A DNA stretch of 6,031 nucleotides, from assembly GCA_023424865.1 (NCBI GenBank), contig JAFADM010000135.1, positions 1 to 6,031 on the forward strand, written 5' to 3'. Positions within the stretch are counted from its first letter, which is position 1. Every line of letters begins with the position of its first letter. Source of the stretch: Bacillota bacterium (lineage in GTDB: Bacteria; Bacillota_A; Clostridia; DSM-8532). Shown one piece after another: positions 1 to 5,926 of the stretch. The position numbers and the translations under genes were made by a program. Below the pieces are notes generated by a model that ran no database searches, was not told where the DNA came from, and saw only the letters and a list, made by a program, of their open reading frames with translations.

Positions 1-2
1 GC

Positions 3-413
3 AAAACGGTGATGGGAAATTCGGAAGCGCTTCTGGCCATTATCCCCAGGGAAGAGGGCATGCTTATTGAAAGAATGTTTTTCAGCGATGAAATCAAGCT
101 GGTGCCAAAGGGCTATGCCAAACCGGATGTAAGCGATGCCGAACTCAATATGGCAAAAACGCTTATTACGTCCATGGATCAACCCTTTGAACCCGCCATG
201 TACAAGGATGAATACCAGGAACGGCTGAAGCAGATGATCGCGCAGAAAATTTCGGGCCGTGAGGTGGTTGCACCACCCAGAGAGGCTGGAAATAATGTTA
301 TCGACCTTATGGAGGCGCTGAAAAAGAGCGTTGAGCAGAGCAAAGCGGCAAAAACCTCCAACTCCAAGGAACCCAAAACCCGAAGGAAAACAAAAGAAAA
401 GGACGTATCCTGA
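3..413 (+). CDS. ku: Bacterial Ku protein, C-terminal half (5' partial)
   Basis: Ku forms a homodimeric ring that threads onto double-strand DNA ends and recruits the ligase (LigD-type) for non-homologous end joining. The reading frame is open to the left edge, so the true start lies outside; the GTG and ATG at 9 and 12 are internal. The visible 136 residues begin inside the core barrel (EALLAIIPREEGMLIERMFFSDEI matches the family's 'YLVAIRP..GLLVLETLHYADEI' block in pattern). They continue through the helical segment FEPAMYKDEYQERLKQMI, typical of Ku ('YxDEYRE'), and the conserved block NNVIDLMEALKKSV at visible residues 97-110, which in characterised bacterial Ku proteins belongs to the minimal C-terminus that contacts the ligase. 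The last ~26 residues are lysine/arginine-rich (KEPKTRRKTKEKDVS) and look disordered, like the basic tails that bind DNA in other bacterial Ku proteins. Family members are usually about 270-300 residues, so roughly half is missing because of the window edge, not truncation. A terminator follows at 485-529. No ligase gene is visible. Confidence 0.9.
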   Translation, partial: KTVMGNSEALLAIIPREEGMLIERMFFSDEIKLVPKGYAKPDVSDAELNMAKTLITSMDQPFEPAMYKDEYQERLKQMIAQKISGREVVAPPREAGNNVIDLMEALKKSVEQSKAAKTSNSKEPKTRRKTKEKDVS

Positions 414-424
414 GAATAGCTGGA

Positions 425-451
425 GGGACAGGGGGACGAATAGTCTCTGCC
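425..451. other. G-rich patch resembling a degenerate clostridial 'GGGACAGGGGGACG' intergenic element
   Basis: The run GGGACAGGGGGACG at 425-438 is followed by a CTCTGCC segment at 445-451, giving an imperfect inverted relation (GG.CAG against CTG.CC). From memory, sequences of the form GGGACAGGGGGACGGTTC ending in CTGTCCC are dispersed in intergenic regions of several Clostridia. This copy would be a decayed version, since its right arm is CTCTGCC rather than CTGTCCC. Recognition is from recollection only and could be coincidence in a purine-rich stretch just after a stop codon. Confidence 0.25.
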
Positions 452-484
452 GGATCTTTGAGTTCATTTTATACGGCTTAATGG

Positions 485-529
485 AGCGCTGAAGCAAGGG
501 TGGTGCTAAACTCCTGTTTCAGCGCTTTT
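485..529 (+). terminator. Probable intrinsic terminator of ku
   Basis: A 12-bp stem is formed by AGCGCTGAAGCA (485-496) and TGTTTCAGCGCT (515-526), with one G-T pair and an 18-nt loop. The 3' arm runs straight into a T tract: TTTT at 526-529, then AATAT. It lies 72 nt after the ku stop codon on the same strand, as expected for a Rho-independent terminator ending the ku transcript. Weak points are the large loop and the short T tract, so efficiency is uncertain. Confidence 0.7.
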
Positions 530-584
530 AATATCTTGTACCCAGGTGGGGCTTTAAAAGCTGTTCCTCTAATCGGCTTTATAT

Positions 585-590
585 TATAAT
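585..590 (+). promoter_or_regulatory. Possible sigma-A -10 box for the hydrolase-sbcDC unit
   Basis: TATAAT is a perfect match to the -10 consensus and lies in an AT-rich stretch between the ku terminator and the next gene, 126 nt before the ATG. No good -35 hexamer is present at 16-18 nt spacing (TGTTCC at 562-567 is the 17-nt position and matches poorly). There is no TGn extension either. If real, it would give a leader of about 120 nt. The position downstream of a terminator and upstream of an apparent operon supports it; the missing -35 argues against a strong promoter. Confidence 0.4.
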
Positions 591-611
591 GAAAGAGAAA
601 GATTGATTAGT

Positions 612-630
612 TAAAGCTAAAGCTAAAGCT
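612..630 (+). repeat. Short tandem repeat, three copies of TAAAGC
   Basis: TAAAGC occurs three times head to tail at 612-617, 618-623 and 624-629, followed by a T that begins a fourth unit. It lies just downstream of the candidate -10 box, in the presumed untranslated leader. It may be a slippage-prone microsatellite or have no function; three perfect copies are visible and nothing more is claimed. Confidence 0.75.
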
Positions 631-639
631 TGATTTGTG

Positions 640-657
640 AAAAAGAAGGATCTTTTT
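640..657 (+). other. A/T hairpin in the hydrolase leader
   Basis: AAAAAGA (640-646) can pair with TCTTTTT (651-657) around an AGGA loop, and the 3' arm is itself a T run. It superficially looks like a terminator, but six of the seven pairs are A-T, so the stem is weak. I record it as a structure without assigned function. Its 3' edge touches the next hairpin at 656-688. Confidence 0.35.
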
Positions 658-688
658 GCCGGTGAAATCGAATTTTTAAGCACGGCAA
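656..688 (+). other. Hairpin in the hydrolase leader
   Basis: TTGCCG (656-661) pairs with CGGCAA (683-688). TG (663-664) continues the pairing with CA (681-682) if G662 bulges out, making eight pairs around a 16-nt A/T-rich loop. No T tract follows, so it is not a terminator. It ends 14 nt before the Shine-Dalgarno of the hydrolase gene. It could be an operator-like inverted repeat or an mRNA stem, or chance. Confidence 0.35.
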
Positions 689-702
689 TCCCAAAAACGA
701 AA

Positions 703-710
703 AAAGGAGA
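703..710 (+). promoter_or_regulatory. Shine-Dalgarno site fixing the hydrolase start
   Basis: AAAGGAGA ends 6 nt before the ATG at 717 and matches the anti-Shine-Dalgarno core well. It supports that ATG as the start; the encoded protein then begins directly with the first strand of the hydrolase fold. Confidence 0.85.
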
Positions 711-716
711 CAAACC

Positions 717-1466
717 ATGCTGTTTAAGGAATTCGGTGAGCCCGGGCTGCCTGTGGCTGTCTTTTTGCATGGAGGAGGCTTGTCCTGGTGGTCTTTGAAG
801 GGTGTTATTGATGCCCTGGAGAAGCATTATCATATAATAGCACCGATTATCGACGGGCACGGAGAGGACGGTAATACCCCTTTTCTGAGTATGGAGGATT
901 CGGCCAGCAAGCTGATTCACTCTATTGATACTCGCTGGGGCGGAAGTGTACAGCTTCTGGCAGGACTTTCCATCGGAGCGCAGATAGTGGTAAAGGCTCT
1001 TACCATGCGCGCCCATATCACCCGTTTCGCGGTAATTGAAAGTGGGCTGGTTTATCCCCTTAAGAGCGGAGTACGGATGGCTGCACCCCTCTATAAGCTT
1101 ATGTACGGACTTATCCGGCAAAAAGGCTTTTCACGGCTTCAGGCCAAAACCCTTTCGCTGCCCGAGAGCCTGTATGACTCTTATTATGAGGACAGTCTCA
1201 GGATGTCTAGGGAAAGCCTTATCAATATGACCGTCAGCAACAGCAGCTTACAGCTTGAGGAAGACCTGAAGGCAACAACTGCAAAGGTACTCCTTCTGGT
1301 TGGCTCAAAGGAGCTGGGCATTATGATAAAATCGGCCCGCAGGCTCAAGGAGCTGCTGCCCCAAAGCCGTCTTGAAATACTGCCCGGCTTGAAGCATGGG
1401 GAGCTGAGCATAAAATACCCGCTTAAATATGCGGCAATGATAAAGGAATTTACAGGAGATTTTTAA
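717..1466 (+). CDS. Alpha/beta hydrolase fold protein, substrate unknown
   Basis: This is a 249-residue cytoplasmic serine hydrolase candidate with no signal peptide or membrane segment. The fold marks appear in order: HGGG at 18-21 after the strand VAVFLHG (oxyanion-hole region), the loop DGHGEDG at 46-52, and the nucleophile elbow GLSIG at 83-87 with Ser85. A helical cap region follows at about 112-180 (KSGVRMAAPLYKLMYG onward), then the strand AKVLLLVGSKE ending at Glu199, and finally GLKHGE with His227. Ser85, His227 and an acidic residue near 199 give a plausible triad; the acid is Glu rather than the more common Asp, and this placement is inferred from spacing. Such proteins include esterases, lipases, thioesterases and C-C hydrolases, and nothing here chooses among them. 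The length is usual for a compact member of the family. It has its own strong Shine-Dalgarno (703-710), stands 303 nt after ku behind a terminator and 46 nt before sbcD with no terminator between, so it is probably the first gene of a unit with sbcDC. Confidence 0.85.
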   Translation: MLFKEFGEPGLPVAVFLHGGGLSWWSLKGVIDALEKHYHIIAPIIDGHGEDGNTPFLSMEDSASKLIHSIDTRWGGSVQLLAGLSIGAQIVVKALTMRAHITRFAVIESGLVYPLKSGVRMAAPLYKLMYGLIRQKGFSRLQAKTLSLPESLYDSYYEDSLRMSRESLINMTVSNSSLQLEEDLKATTAKVLLLVGSKELGIMIKSARRLKELLPQSRLEILPGLKHGELSIKYPLKYAAMIKEFTGDF

Positions 1467-1468
1467 TT

Positions 1469-1516
1469 ATGAGAAAAGCACAACGGATAGCCGAAGTGAC
1501 GGGAGGCCTGTCATGA
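1469..1516 (+). CDS. Possible 15-codon ORF coupled to sbcD
   Basis: An ATG at 1469 is preceded by AGGAGA (1454-1459, 9-nt spacing, inside the end of the hydrolase gene). It opens MRKAQRIAEVTGGLS and stops at TGA 1514-1516, which overlaps the sbcD ATG (1513) as ATGA. It lies in a different frame from sbcD, so it is not an alternative sbcD start. A translated mini-ORF here would pass terminating ribosomes to sbcD, as in translational coupling. It could equally be chance: 15 codons is short, and sbcD already has its own good site, GGGAGG at 1501-1506. No known peptide is recognised. Confidence 0.25.
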   Translation: MRKAQRIAEVTGGLS

Positions 1517-2715
1517 AGCTGCTCCATATTGCCGATCTGCACATCGGCAAGCGGGTAAATGAATTTAATATGATCGAGGATCAGCGCTACATATTGAATC
1601 AAATCCTTCGTATTACGGAAGAGACGCAGCCCGATGCCGTTCTCATTGCCGGCGATGTTTATGACAAGTGTCAGCCCTCCGCGGAGGCAGTGGAGCTTCT
1701 GGACGAATTCCTAACCCTTATTACCAGCCGGGTCAGAAAGGTATTGATGATAAGCGGAAACCATGATTCTCCGGAACGGTTGGGCTTTGGAAGCCGCATT
1801 CTTAAGAAAAACGGGCTTCATATCGGAGGCGTCTTTGATGGGAGCCTTAGCAAGGTGGTTTTAAAGGATGAGTACGGAAAGGTCAACCTTTATCTGCTGC
1901 CTTTTATTAAGCCTGCCATGGCCCGACCTTATTTTGATATTCCACTTGAGACCTATGACAGTACCCTGCGTGCCGTACTTTCCCGGGAAAGTCTTCCTGC
2001 GGGGGACCGAAATGTTCTTCTGGCCCATCAGTTTGTAACCAGCGGCGCTGCGGAGCCGGAGCGCTCCGATTCCGAAAGCCTTTCCCTGGGTGGATTGGAC
2101 AATGTGGATGTGTCCTGTTTTGAGGGATTCGATTATGTGGCTCTGGGGCATATTCACGGCCCTCAGAAAATCGGGCGGGATACGGTTCGTTATGCCGGTT
2201 CCCCCCTTAAATATTCCTTTTCCGAGGCCCGTCATAAAAAATCCGCAGTCCTGGTAGAGCTTGGCGCCAAGGGGGATTGGGACATACGCCTCATTCCTCT
2301 TGAGCCCCTTCGTGATATGCGGCGCATCTGGGGGCCGCTGGAGCAATTACTAAAGGCAGGCAGGGAGGATGGGGGAATCCGGGATTATATTCATGCAACC
2401 CTCACCGACGAGGAGGAAATCTACGATGCCGTAGGAAAGCTGCGGCGGGTTTACCCAAACCTTATGGCCCTGGAGTTTGACAACAGCCGCATCAACAGCT
2501 TTGCCAACGGCCCTGCCTATGGCCCTGCCAACGGCCCTGCCTATGGATCAAAGGAAGCCGGGGCGCTAAATATCTCTGAAGGTGAAGGGGGGCATAGCCC
2601 GGAGATTCTTTTTAGGGAGTTCTTTCAGCTTCAAAATGGCTATGACCTTTCTTTAGAGCAAAGGACGGTTATGGAGGAAATCCTTGAGCAAGCATCGGGA
2701 GGTGGCGCGTTATGA
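1513..2715 (+). CDS. sbcD: SbcD, Mre11-type nuclease subunit of SbcCD
   Basis: SbcD is the metal-dependent nuclease subunit of the SbcCD complex. With SbcC it cuts DNA hairpins, palindrome-derived structures and protein-blocked ends in the cytoplasm. The 400-residue product shows all calcineurin-type phosphodiesterase motifs: DLHIG (Asp8, His10), GDVYD (Asp48), GNHD (Asn83, His84, Asp85), the AHQ motif with His172, and GHIH (His213, His215). The signature YAGSPLKYSFSEA follows at 227-239. These residues are the expected two-metal ligands and catalytic His84, so the enzyme should be active. A capping domain follows to about 330. Residues 331-346 hold an unusual A-[N/Y]-G-P repeat, then a Gly/Ser/Glu-rich linker and a C-terminal helical segment (EILFREFFQLQNGYDL) likely to contact the SbcC coiled coil. 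Its length equals that of E. coli SbcD. The start is supported by GGGAGG at 1501-1506, six nt before the ATG. Its stop overlaps the sbcC start (ATGA at 2712-2715), indicating one transcript and coupled translation. Confidence 0.97.
   Translation: MKLLHIADLHIGKRVNEFNMIEDQRYILNQILRITEETQPDAVLIAGDVYDKCQPSAEAVELLDEFLTLITSRVRKVLMISGNHDSPERLGFGSRILKKNGLHIGGVFDGSLSKVVLKDEYGKVNLYLLPFIKPAMARPYFDIPLETYDSTLRAVLSRESLPAGDRNVLLAHQFVTSGAAEPERSDSESLSLGGLDNVDVSCFEGFDYVALGHIHGPQKIGRDTVRYAGSPLKYSFSEARHKKSAVLVELGAKGDWDIRLIPLEPLRDMRRIWGPLEQLLKAGREDGGIRDYIHATLTDEEEIYDAVGKLRRVYPNLMALEFDNSRINSFANGPAYGPANGPAYGSKEAGALNISEGEGGHSPEILFREFFQLQNGYDLSLEQRTVMEEILEQASGGGAL
2503..2546 (+). repeat. In-frame 12/24-bp tandem repeat within sbcD
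   Basis: A 24-bp unit at 2503-2526 is repeated perfectly for 20 bases at 2527-2546. Each 24-mer is itself two near-identical 12-mers (GCCAACGGCCCT and GCCTATGGCCCT), so the array is about 3.7 copies of a 12-bp unit. It encodes ANGP-AYGP-ANGP-AYG(S) at SbcD residues 331-346. The period is a multiple of three, so copy gain or loss would keep the frame. Confidence 0.9.
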
Positions 2716-5700
2716 AGCCTGTAAAGCTGATTATGAGTGCCCTTGGCCCCTATGCGGATCGCACTGAGCTGGATTTTTCCTTGCTTGGCGGGCAGGGGCT
2801 GTTTCTTATTACCGGTGATACGGGAGCGGGGAAAACCACTCTCTTTGATGCCATTGCCTTTGCCCTTTTCGGTGAGGCCAGCGGAAGTGTGCGGACCGTG
2901 GATACCTTGCGAAGCGATTTTGCCCAGCCCGGTGTTAAAACCTTTGTGGAGCTTACCTTTCAGCACAGGGGGAAGACCTATGTGATAAACCGGAATCCCC
3001 GTTATGAGCGTCCCAAGAAAAGCGGAGAGGGCTTTACAACGGAAAATGCCGATGCAACCCTCCTTCTTCCCGACGGAACAGTGGTAAGCGGCTACAGGGA
3101 TGTGACGTCCGGTGTTCAGGAGCTTCTGGGCATCCATTTCCGGCAATTTAAGCAGATAGCCATGATCGCCCAGGGTGAATTTCTTCAGCTTTTGCTTGCC
3201 GACAGCAAGGAACGGGGAGAAATTTTCCGGAGGGTGTTCAATACCGAATTCTATCAGATGGTTCAGCGACTTTTGAAGGACAGGGAAAGGGAAGCCCGAA
3301 AACATACCGAAAGCCTGGAACACAGCGTCCGGCAATATATGGCGGGTATAGCTCTGCCCGGGGACGGCTTGTCCCCGGATAAACCCTTTGAAACCGATCC
3401 GGAAAAGGTTGAACCTAAAGAAGTTCTGGATGGGCTGCGGGTCCTTGTTAAAAAGGACAGGTCCGCGCGGCAGGGCTTGAAGCAGAAGCTTGAAGGGCTG
3501 GATAAGGAGCTGGCGGACCAAATTGCTCTTATAACCCGGGCACAGTTTATAAATAAGGCCTTTGATGACCTGGAGTCGGCTGGTTTAGCCCAAAAGGCGC
3601 TCCAGGTAAGAGCGCAGGTCTATAATGAACAAAAAAAGCTTATTGGCGACGGGGAGAAGGCCCTTTATAAAGTGAGACCGCTGGAATTTGCGCTGGAAAA
3701 GGAAGAGGAAGAGCTAAAAGGTCTTGAAAAAAGTCTTGCCGCCTTGAAGTATGAAATTGAGGCAGCCATACCGGCTGTGGAAACGGCAGAAAAAGCCTTT
3801 ATATGTGAACTGGAAAAAGAAGGGGAAAGGGAGGCTCTGGCCTCTTCCATCGATGGTCTTACCAGACTTTTACCCCGTTACGATGAGGCAAAGCATCTGG
3901 AAGATAAGGTGGAAAATCTTAATACTGTAGTAGAATCGCTAACCGACCGTATTGCGGCGCTGGCAGATGAAAAAGACGCGCTTTTCGATCATATGGAGCG
4001 CCTGCGGCAGGACTGGGAGGCTCTTTCACAGACAGCGGAGGAGCTGCTTGTCCTGGATAAGGAAGCTCAAAGACTTGAGGCTTGTAAAAATAACCTTGAC
4101 GAACTGGCAGCATGCCTTAAAAGGGCCGAAGTGCTCCGTGAAGAAAGTGGCAAAGGCATGGCGGATTATGCTTTAAGGGAAGCCGAATACCAGGAGGCCT
4201 ATGGGTTCTATGGCAAAAAGGAGGCGGCTTATTTCAGGGAACAAGCCGGGATACTGGCCGCCCAGCTGGAAGATGGAAAACCGTGTCCTGTTTGCGGTGC
4301 GATAGAGCATCCCCAAAAGGCCAGGCCATCTGTGGAAGCGCCGGATAAAGGGGAGCTGGACGACCTAAAGCAAAAGCTTGACAACACGCGGCAAAGCCTG
4401 CAAACGGCAAGCACACGTTCCGCTTCTTCCCTTACGGAAGCAAGACTGGCCTGGGAACAGGTTATTGAAAAAGCCTTGGCCCTTTTCCAGGAACAGGCGA
4501 AGCCTTATGAAAAGGAAGAGCTTAATGGACAAGTGCTGACATCACTTATTGATAAGGCCCTGGGTGAATGGCAAACCGCCAGGGAAACAAACAACGTAAA
4601 AATCCTTGAGCTAAACGAAAAGGAGCTGGTGAAAAGCCGGTGCCGGGAGCAGCTTCTTGCCCTGGAGGAAGCCTTGAAGGCCAATCTGGAGACTGCGGTT
4701 TCAAAAAAGGATGAAAAAAGCGGTATTTCATCTGAATTAGCTGCAAAGGAAGGGGAGCTAAAGGCATTAAAAGTACCATTGGAATATTCTGACAGATCCG
4801 AGGCCCAAAAAGCCTTAGCCGATTTTACCCGGAAGCTCAATACGATGAAGGGGGACTTTAAAACGGCTCAGGAAGCCTACCATAGCCTGAAAAGCAAATT
4901 GGATACGGATAAAGCCCTTCTGTCAGACCTGGAAAAGAGGCTGGAGAAAGGCGCCCTGTCACAAGCAAAGGCTGAGGCCGAATTTAAAGAAACCCTTTTG
5001 GAATCCGGCTTCATTAATATAGAAGCTTACTCCTCAGCACTTCTTGACGAAGGGGAATTAAAGGAGCTTAACGCCCTTGTTCGGGCCTATGAGGATGAGG
5101 TAAGGACGGTTGAGCAAACCCTTTCCCGGCTGCTTTCGGAAACGGAGAACAAGGTGAGGCAGGATGCGGAAGGACTTATAGCTATAAGGCAGGGGCTTGA
5201 GCAAAAAAAGTCTTCCGCCGAAGAAGAGCTTCAGATAATCTCCGCCCGTCTGGGAGCCAATGAGCCGATTGAAAAAGCTCTGGCTGGGGCTCTTGCCGAC
5301 GCTGAAAAACAGCAGCGGCTTTACCTTGTATTAAGCCATCTGTCAAAAACGGCCAACGGAGAGCTTGCCGGGAAGCAGAAGCTGGCTTTCGAGCAGTATG
5401 TCCAGGTTGCGTACTTTAACCGTATTCTTAACGAAGCCAACAGCCGTTTAAAGCGAATGACCAACGGCCGCTATGAATTGCAGCGCAGGGAGGAGGCTCT
5501 GGATATCCGCTCCCAGACAGGCCTGGAAATCGACGTGCTGGATTATTATACGGGCCGCACCCGCACGGTTAAATCCCTGTCCGGCGGCGAATCCTTCAAA
5601 GCCTCCCTGGCTTTGGCATTAGGGCTGTCCGATGTTATTCAGAGACATGCGGGAGGCGTAGAAATCGACACCCTGTTTATAGACGAAGGCTTTGGCTCCC

Positions 5701-5870
5701 TGGATACCGAATCCCTGGATCAGGCGGTTCAAACCCTTTTGGGACTGGCGGCAGGGGACAGGCTGGTGGGGATTATCTCCCATGTCAGTGAGCTGAAAGA
5801 GCAAATTGAACGGCAGATTATCATAAAAAAAAGCAGCGGGGGCAGCCGTATCAGCATGAAGCTGGAGTAA
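2712..5870 (+). CDS. sbcC: SbcC, Rad50-type SMC-like ATPase subunit of SbcCD
   Basis: SbcC is the ATPase that binds and tethers DNA and gates the SbcD nuclease. The 1052-residue product has the classic split-ATPase layout. The N-terminal lobe carries the Walker A GDTGAGKT (35-42, Lys41) and a Q-loop in IAQGEF (Gln154). A long charged coiled coil, rich in Glu, Lys and Leu, runs from about 180 to 515. It turns at the zinc hook CPVC (Cys525, Cys528) almost exactly mid-protein, where two molecules dimerise through one Zn ion, and a return coiled coil runs to about 870. The C-terminal lobe begins with KLAFEQYVQVAYF (890-902) and has the ABC signature LSGGES (956-961), Walker B LFIDE (Asp991, Glu992), D-loop SLD (996-998) and switch His1024. 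Every key residue is present, and the length is like E. coli SbcC (about 1050). The ATG overlaps the sbcD stop, with GGGAGG at 2697-2702 as Shine-Dalgarno, which gives coupled expression of the two subunits. No frameshift or truncation is seen. The stop is TAA at 5868-5870. Confidence 0.97.
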   Translation: MKPVKLIMSALGPYADRTELDFSLLGGQGLFLITGDTGAGKTTLFDAIAFALFGEASGSVRTVDTLRSDFAQPGVKTFVELTFQHRGKTYVINRNPRYERPKKSGEGFTTENADATLLLPDGTVVSGYRDVTSGVQELLGIHFRQFKQIAMIAQGEFLQLLLADSKERGEIFRRVFNTEFYQMVQRLLKDREREARKHTESLEHSVRQYMAGIALPGDGLSPDKPFETDPEKVEPKEVLDGLRVLVKKDRSARQGLKQKLEGLDKELADQIALITRAQFINKAFDDLESAGLAQKALQVRAQVYNEQKKLIGDGEKALYKVRPLEFALEKEEEELKGLEKSLAALKYEIEAAIPAVETAEKAFICELEKEGEREALASSIDGLTRLLPRYDEAKHLEDKVENLNTVVESLTDRIAALADEKDALFDHMERLRQDWEALSQTAEELLVLDKEAQRLEACKNNLDELAACLKRAEVLREESGKGMADYALREAEYQEAYGFYGKKEAAYFREQAGILAAQLEDGKPCPVCGAIEHPQKARPSVEAPDKGELDDLKQKLDNTRQSLQTASTRSASSLTEARLAWEQVIEKALALFQEQAKPYEKEELNGQVLTSLIDKALGEWQTARETNNVKILELNEKELVKSRCREQLLALEEALKANLETAVSKKDEKSGISSELAAKEGELKALKVPLEYSDRSEAQKALADFTRKLNTMKGDFKTAQEAYHSLKSKLDTDKALLSDLEKRLEKGALSQAKAEAEFKETLLESGFINIEAYSSALLDEGELKELNALVRAYEDEVRTVEQTLSRLLSETENKVRQDAEGLIAIRQGLEQKKSSAEEELQIISARLGANEPIEKALAGALADAEKQQRLYLVLSHLSKTANGELAGKQKLAFEQYVQVAYFNRILNEANSRLKRMTNGRYELQRREEALDIRSQTGLEIDVLDYYTGRTRTVKSLSGGESFKASLALALGLSDVIQRHAGGVEIDTLFIDEGFGSLDTESLDQAVQTLLGLAAGDRLVGIISHVSELKEQIERQIIIKKSSGGSRISMKLE

Positions 5871-5926
5871 ATCCCGGCAGCTTATGTCACCGTTTATACT
5901 TACCCTTCTGAAAGAGAGGTTGGATA
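5871..5926. other. sbcC to ABC-type gene spacer
   Basis: This 56-nt gap has no hairpin followed by a T tract, so read-through from sbcC is possible. It contains TATACT at 5895-5900, a 5/6 match to a -10 box, but no -35 match 17 nt upstream (TCCCGG at 5872-5877). It ends with the Shine-Dalgarno AGAGGT (5915-5920), six nt before the ATG at 5927. Whether the next gene belongs to the sbcDC unit cannot be decided here. Confidence 0.4.

Larger units (their letters stand above)
414..716. other. Intergenic region between ku and the hydrolase gene
   Basis: This is a 303-base non-coding stretch. The left third has a G-rich patch (425-437) followed by the probable ku terminator (485-529). The right half is AT-rich and carries a TATAAT hexamer (585-590), three copies of TAAAGC (612-629), an A/T hairpin (640-657), a GC-containing hairpin (656-688) and the Shine-Dalgarno of the next gene (703-710). 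I see no convincing protein-coding frame on the + strand. The open antisense frame running in from 1121 to 579 has no recognisable domain and mostly mirrors the hydrolase gene. Confidence 0.7.

Noticed and set aside
9..14. GTG or ATG at 9 and 12 as the true start of the ku fragment
   Set aside because: The frame is open to the left edge, no Shine-Dalgarno can be seen, and the protein would begin in the middle of the Ku core barrel.
497..510. T-box-like string AGGGTGGTGC near the ku terminator
   Set aside because: It matches only the first part of the T-box antiterminator consensus. There is no room for a Stem I and specifier loop without entering ku, it lies in the loop of the terminator instead of the stem, and no aminoacyl-tRNA synthetase or amino-acid gene follows.
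640..657. The A/T hairpin with a T run as a second terminator
   Set aside because: The seven-pair stem has a single G-C pair, so it is too weak, and it would interrupt the leader of the hydrolase gene.
579..1121. Antisense open frame of 180 codons covering the leader and first half of the hydrolase gene
   Set aside because: No domain is recognisable and it overlaps a well-supported gene on the + strand that has a Shine-Dalgarno and family motifs. Its start region shows no matching gene context.
2640..3521. Antisense open frame of 293 codons across the sbcD/sbcC junction
   Set aside because: It is opposite two genes with complete catalytic motifs, its product is unlike any family I know, and long antisense frames are expected in moderately GC-rich coding DNA.
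2712..5870. sbcC as a novel SMC-like defence protein
   Set aside because: The mid-protein CPVC zinc hook, LSGGES signature, length and overlapping sbcD partner all fit ordinary housekeeping SbcC; no extra domain is present.
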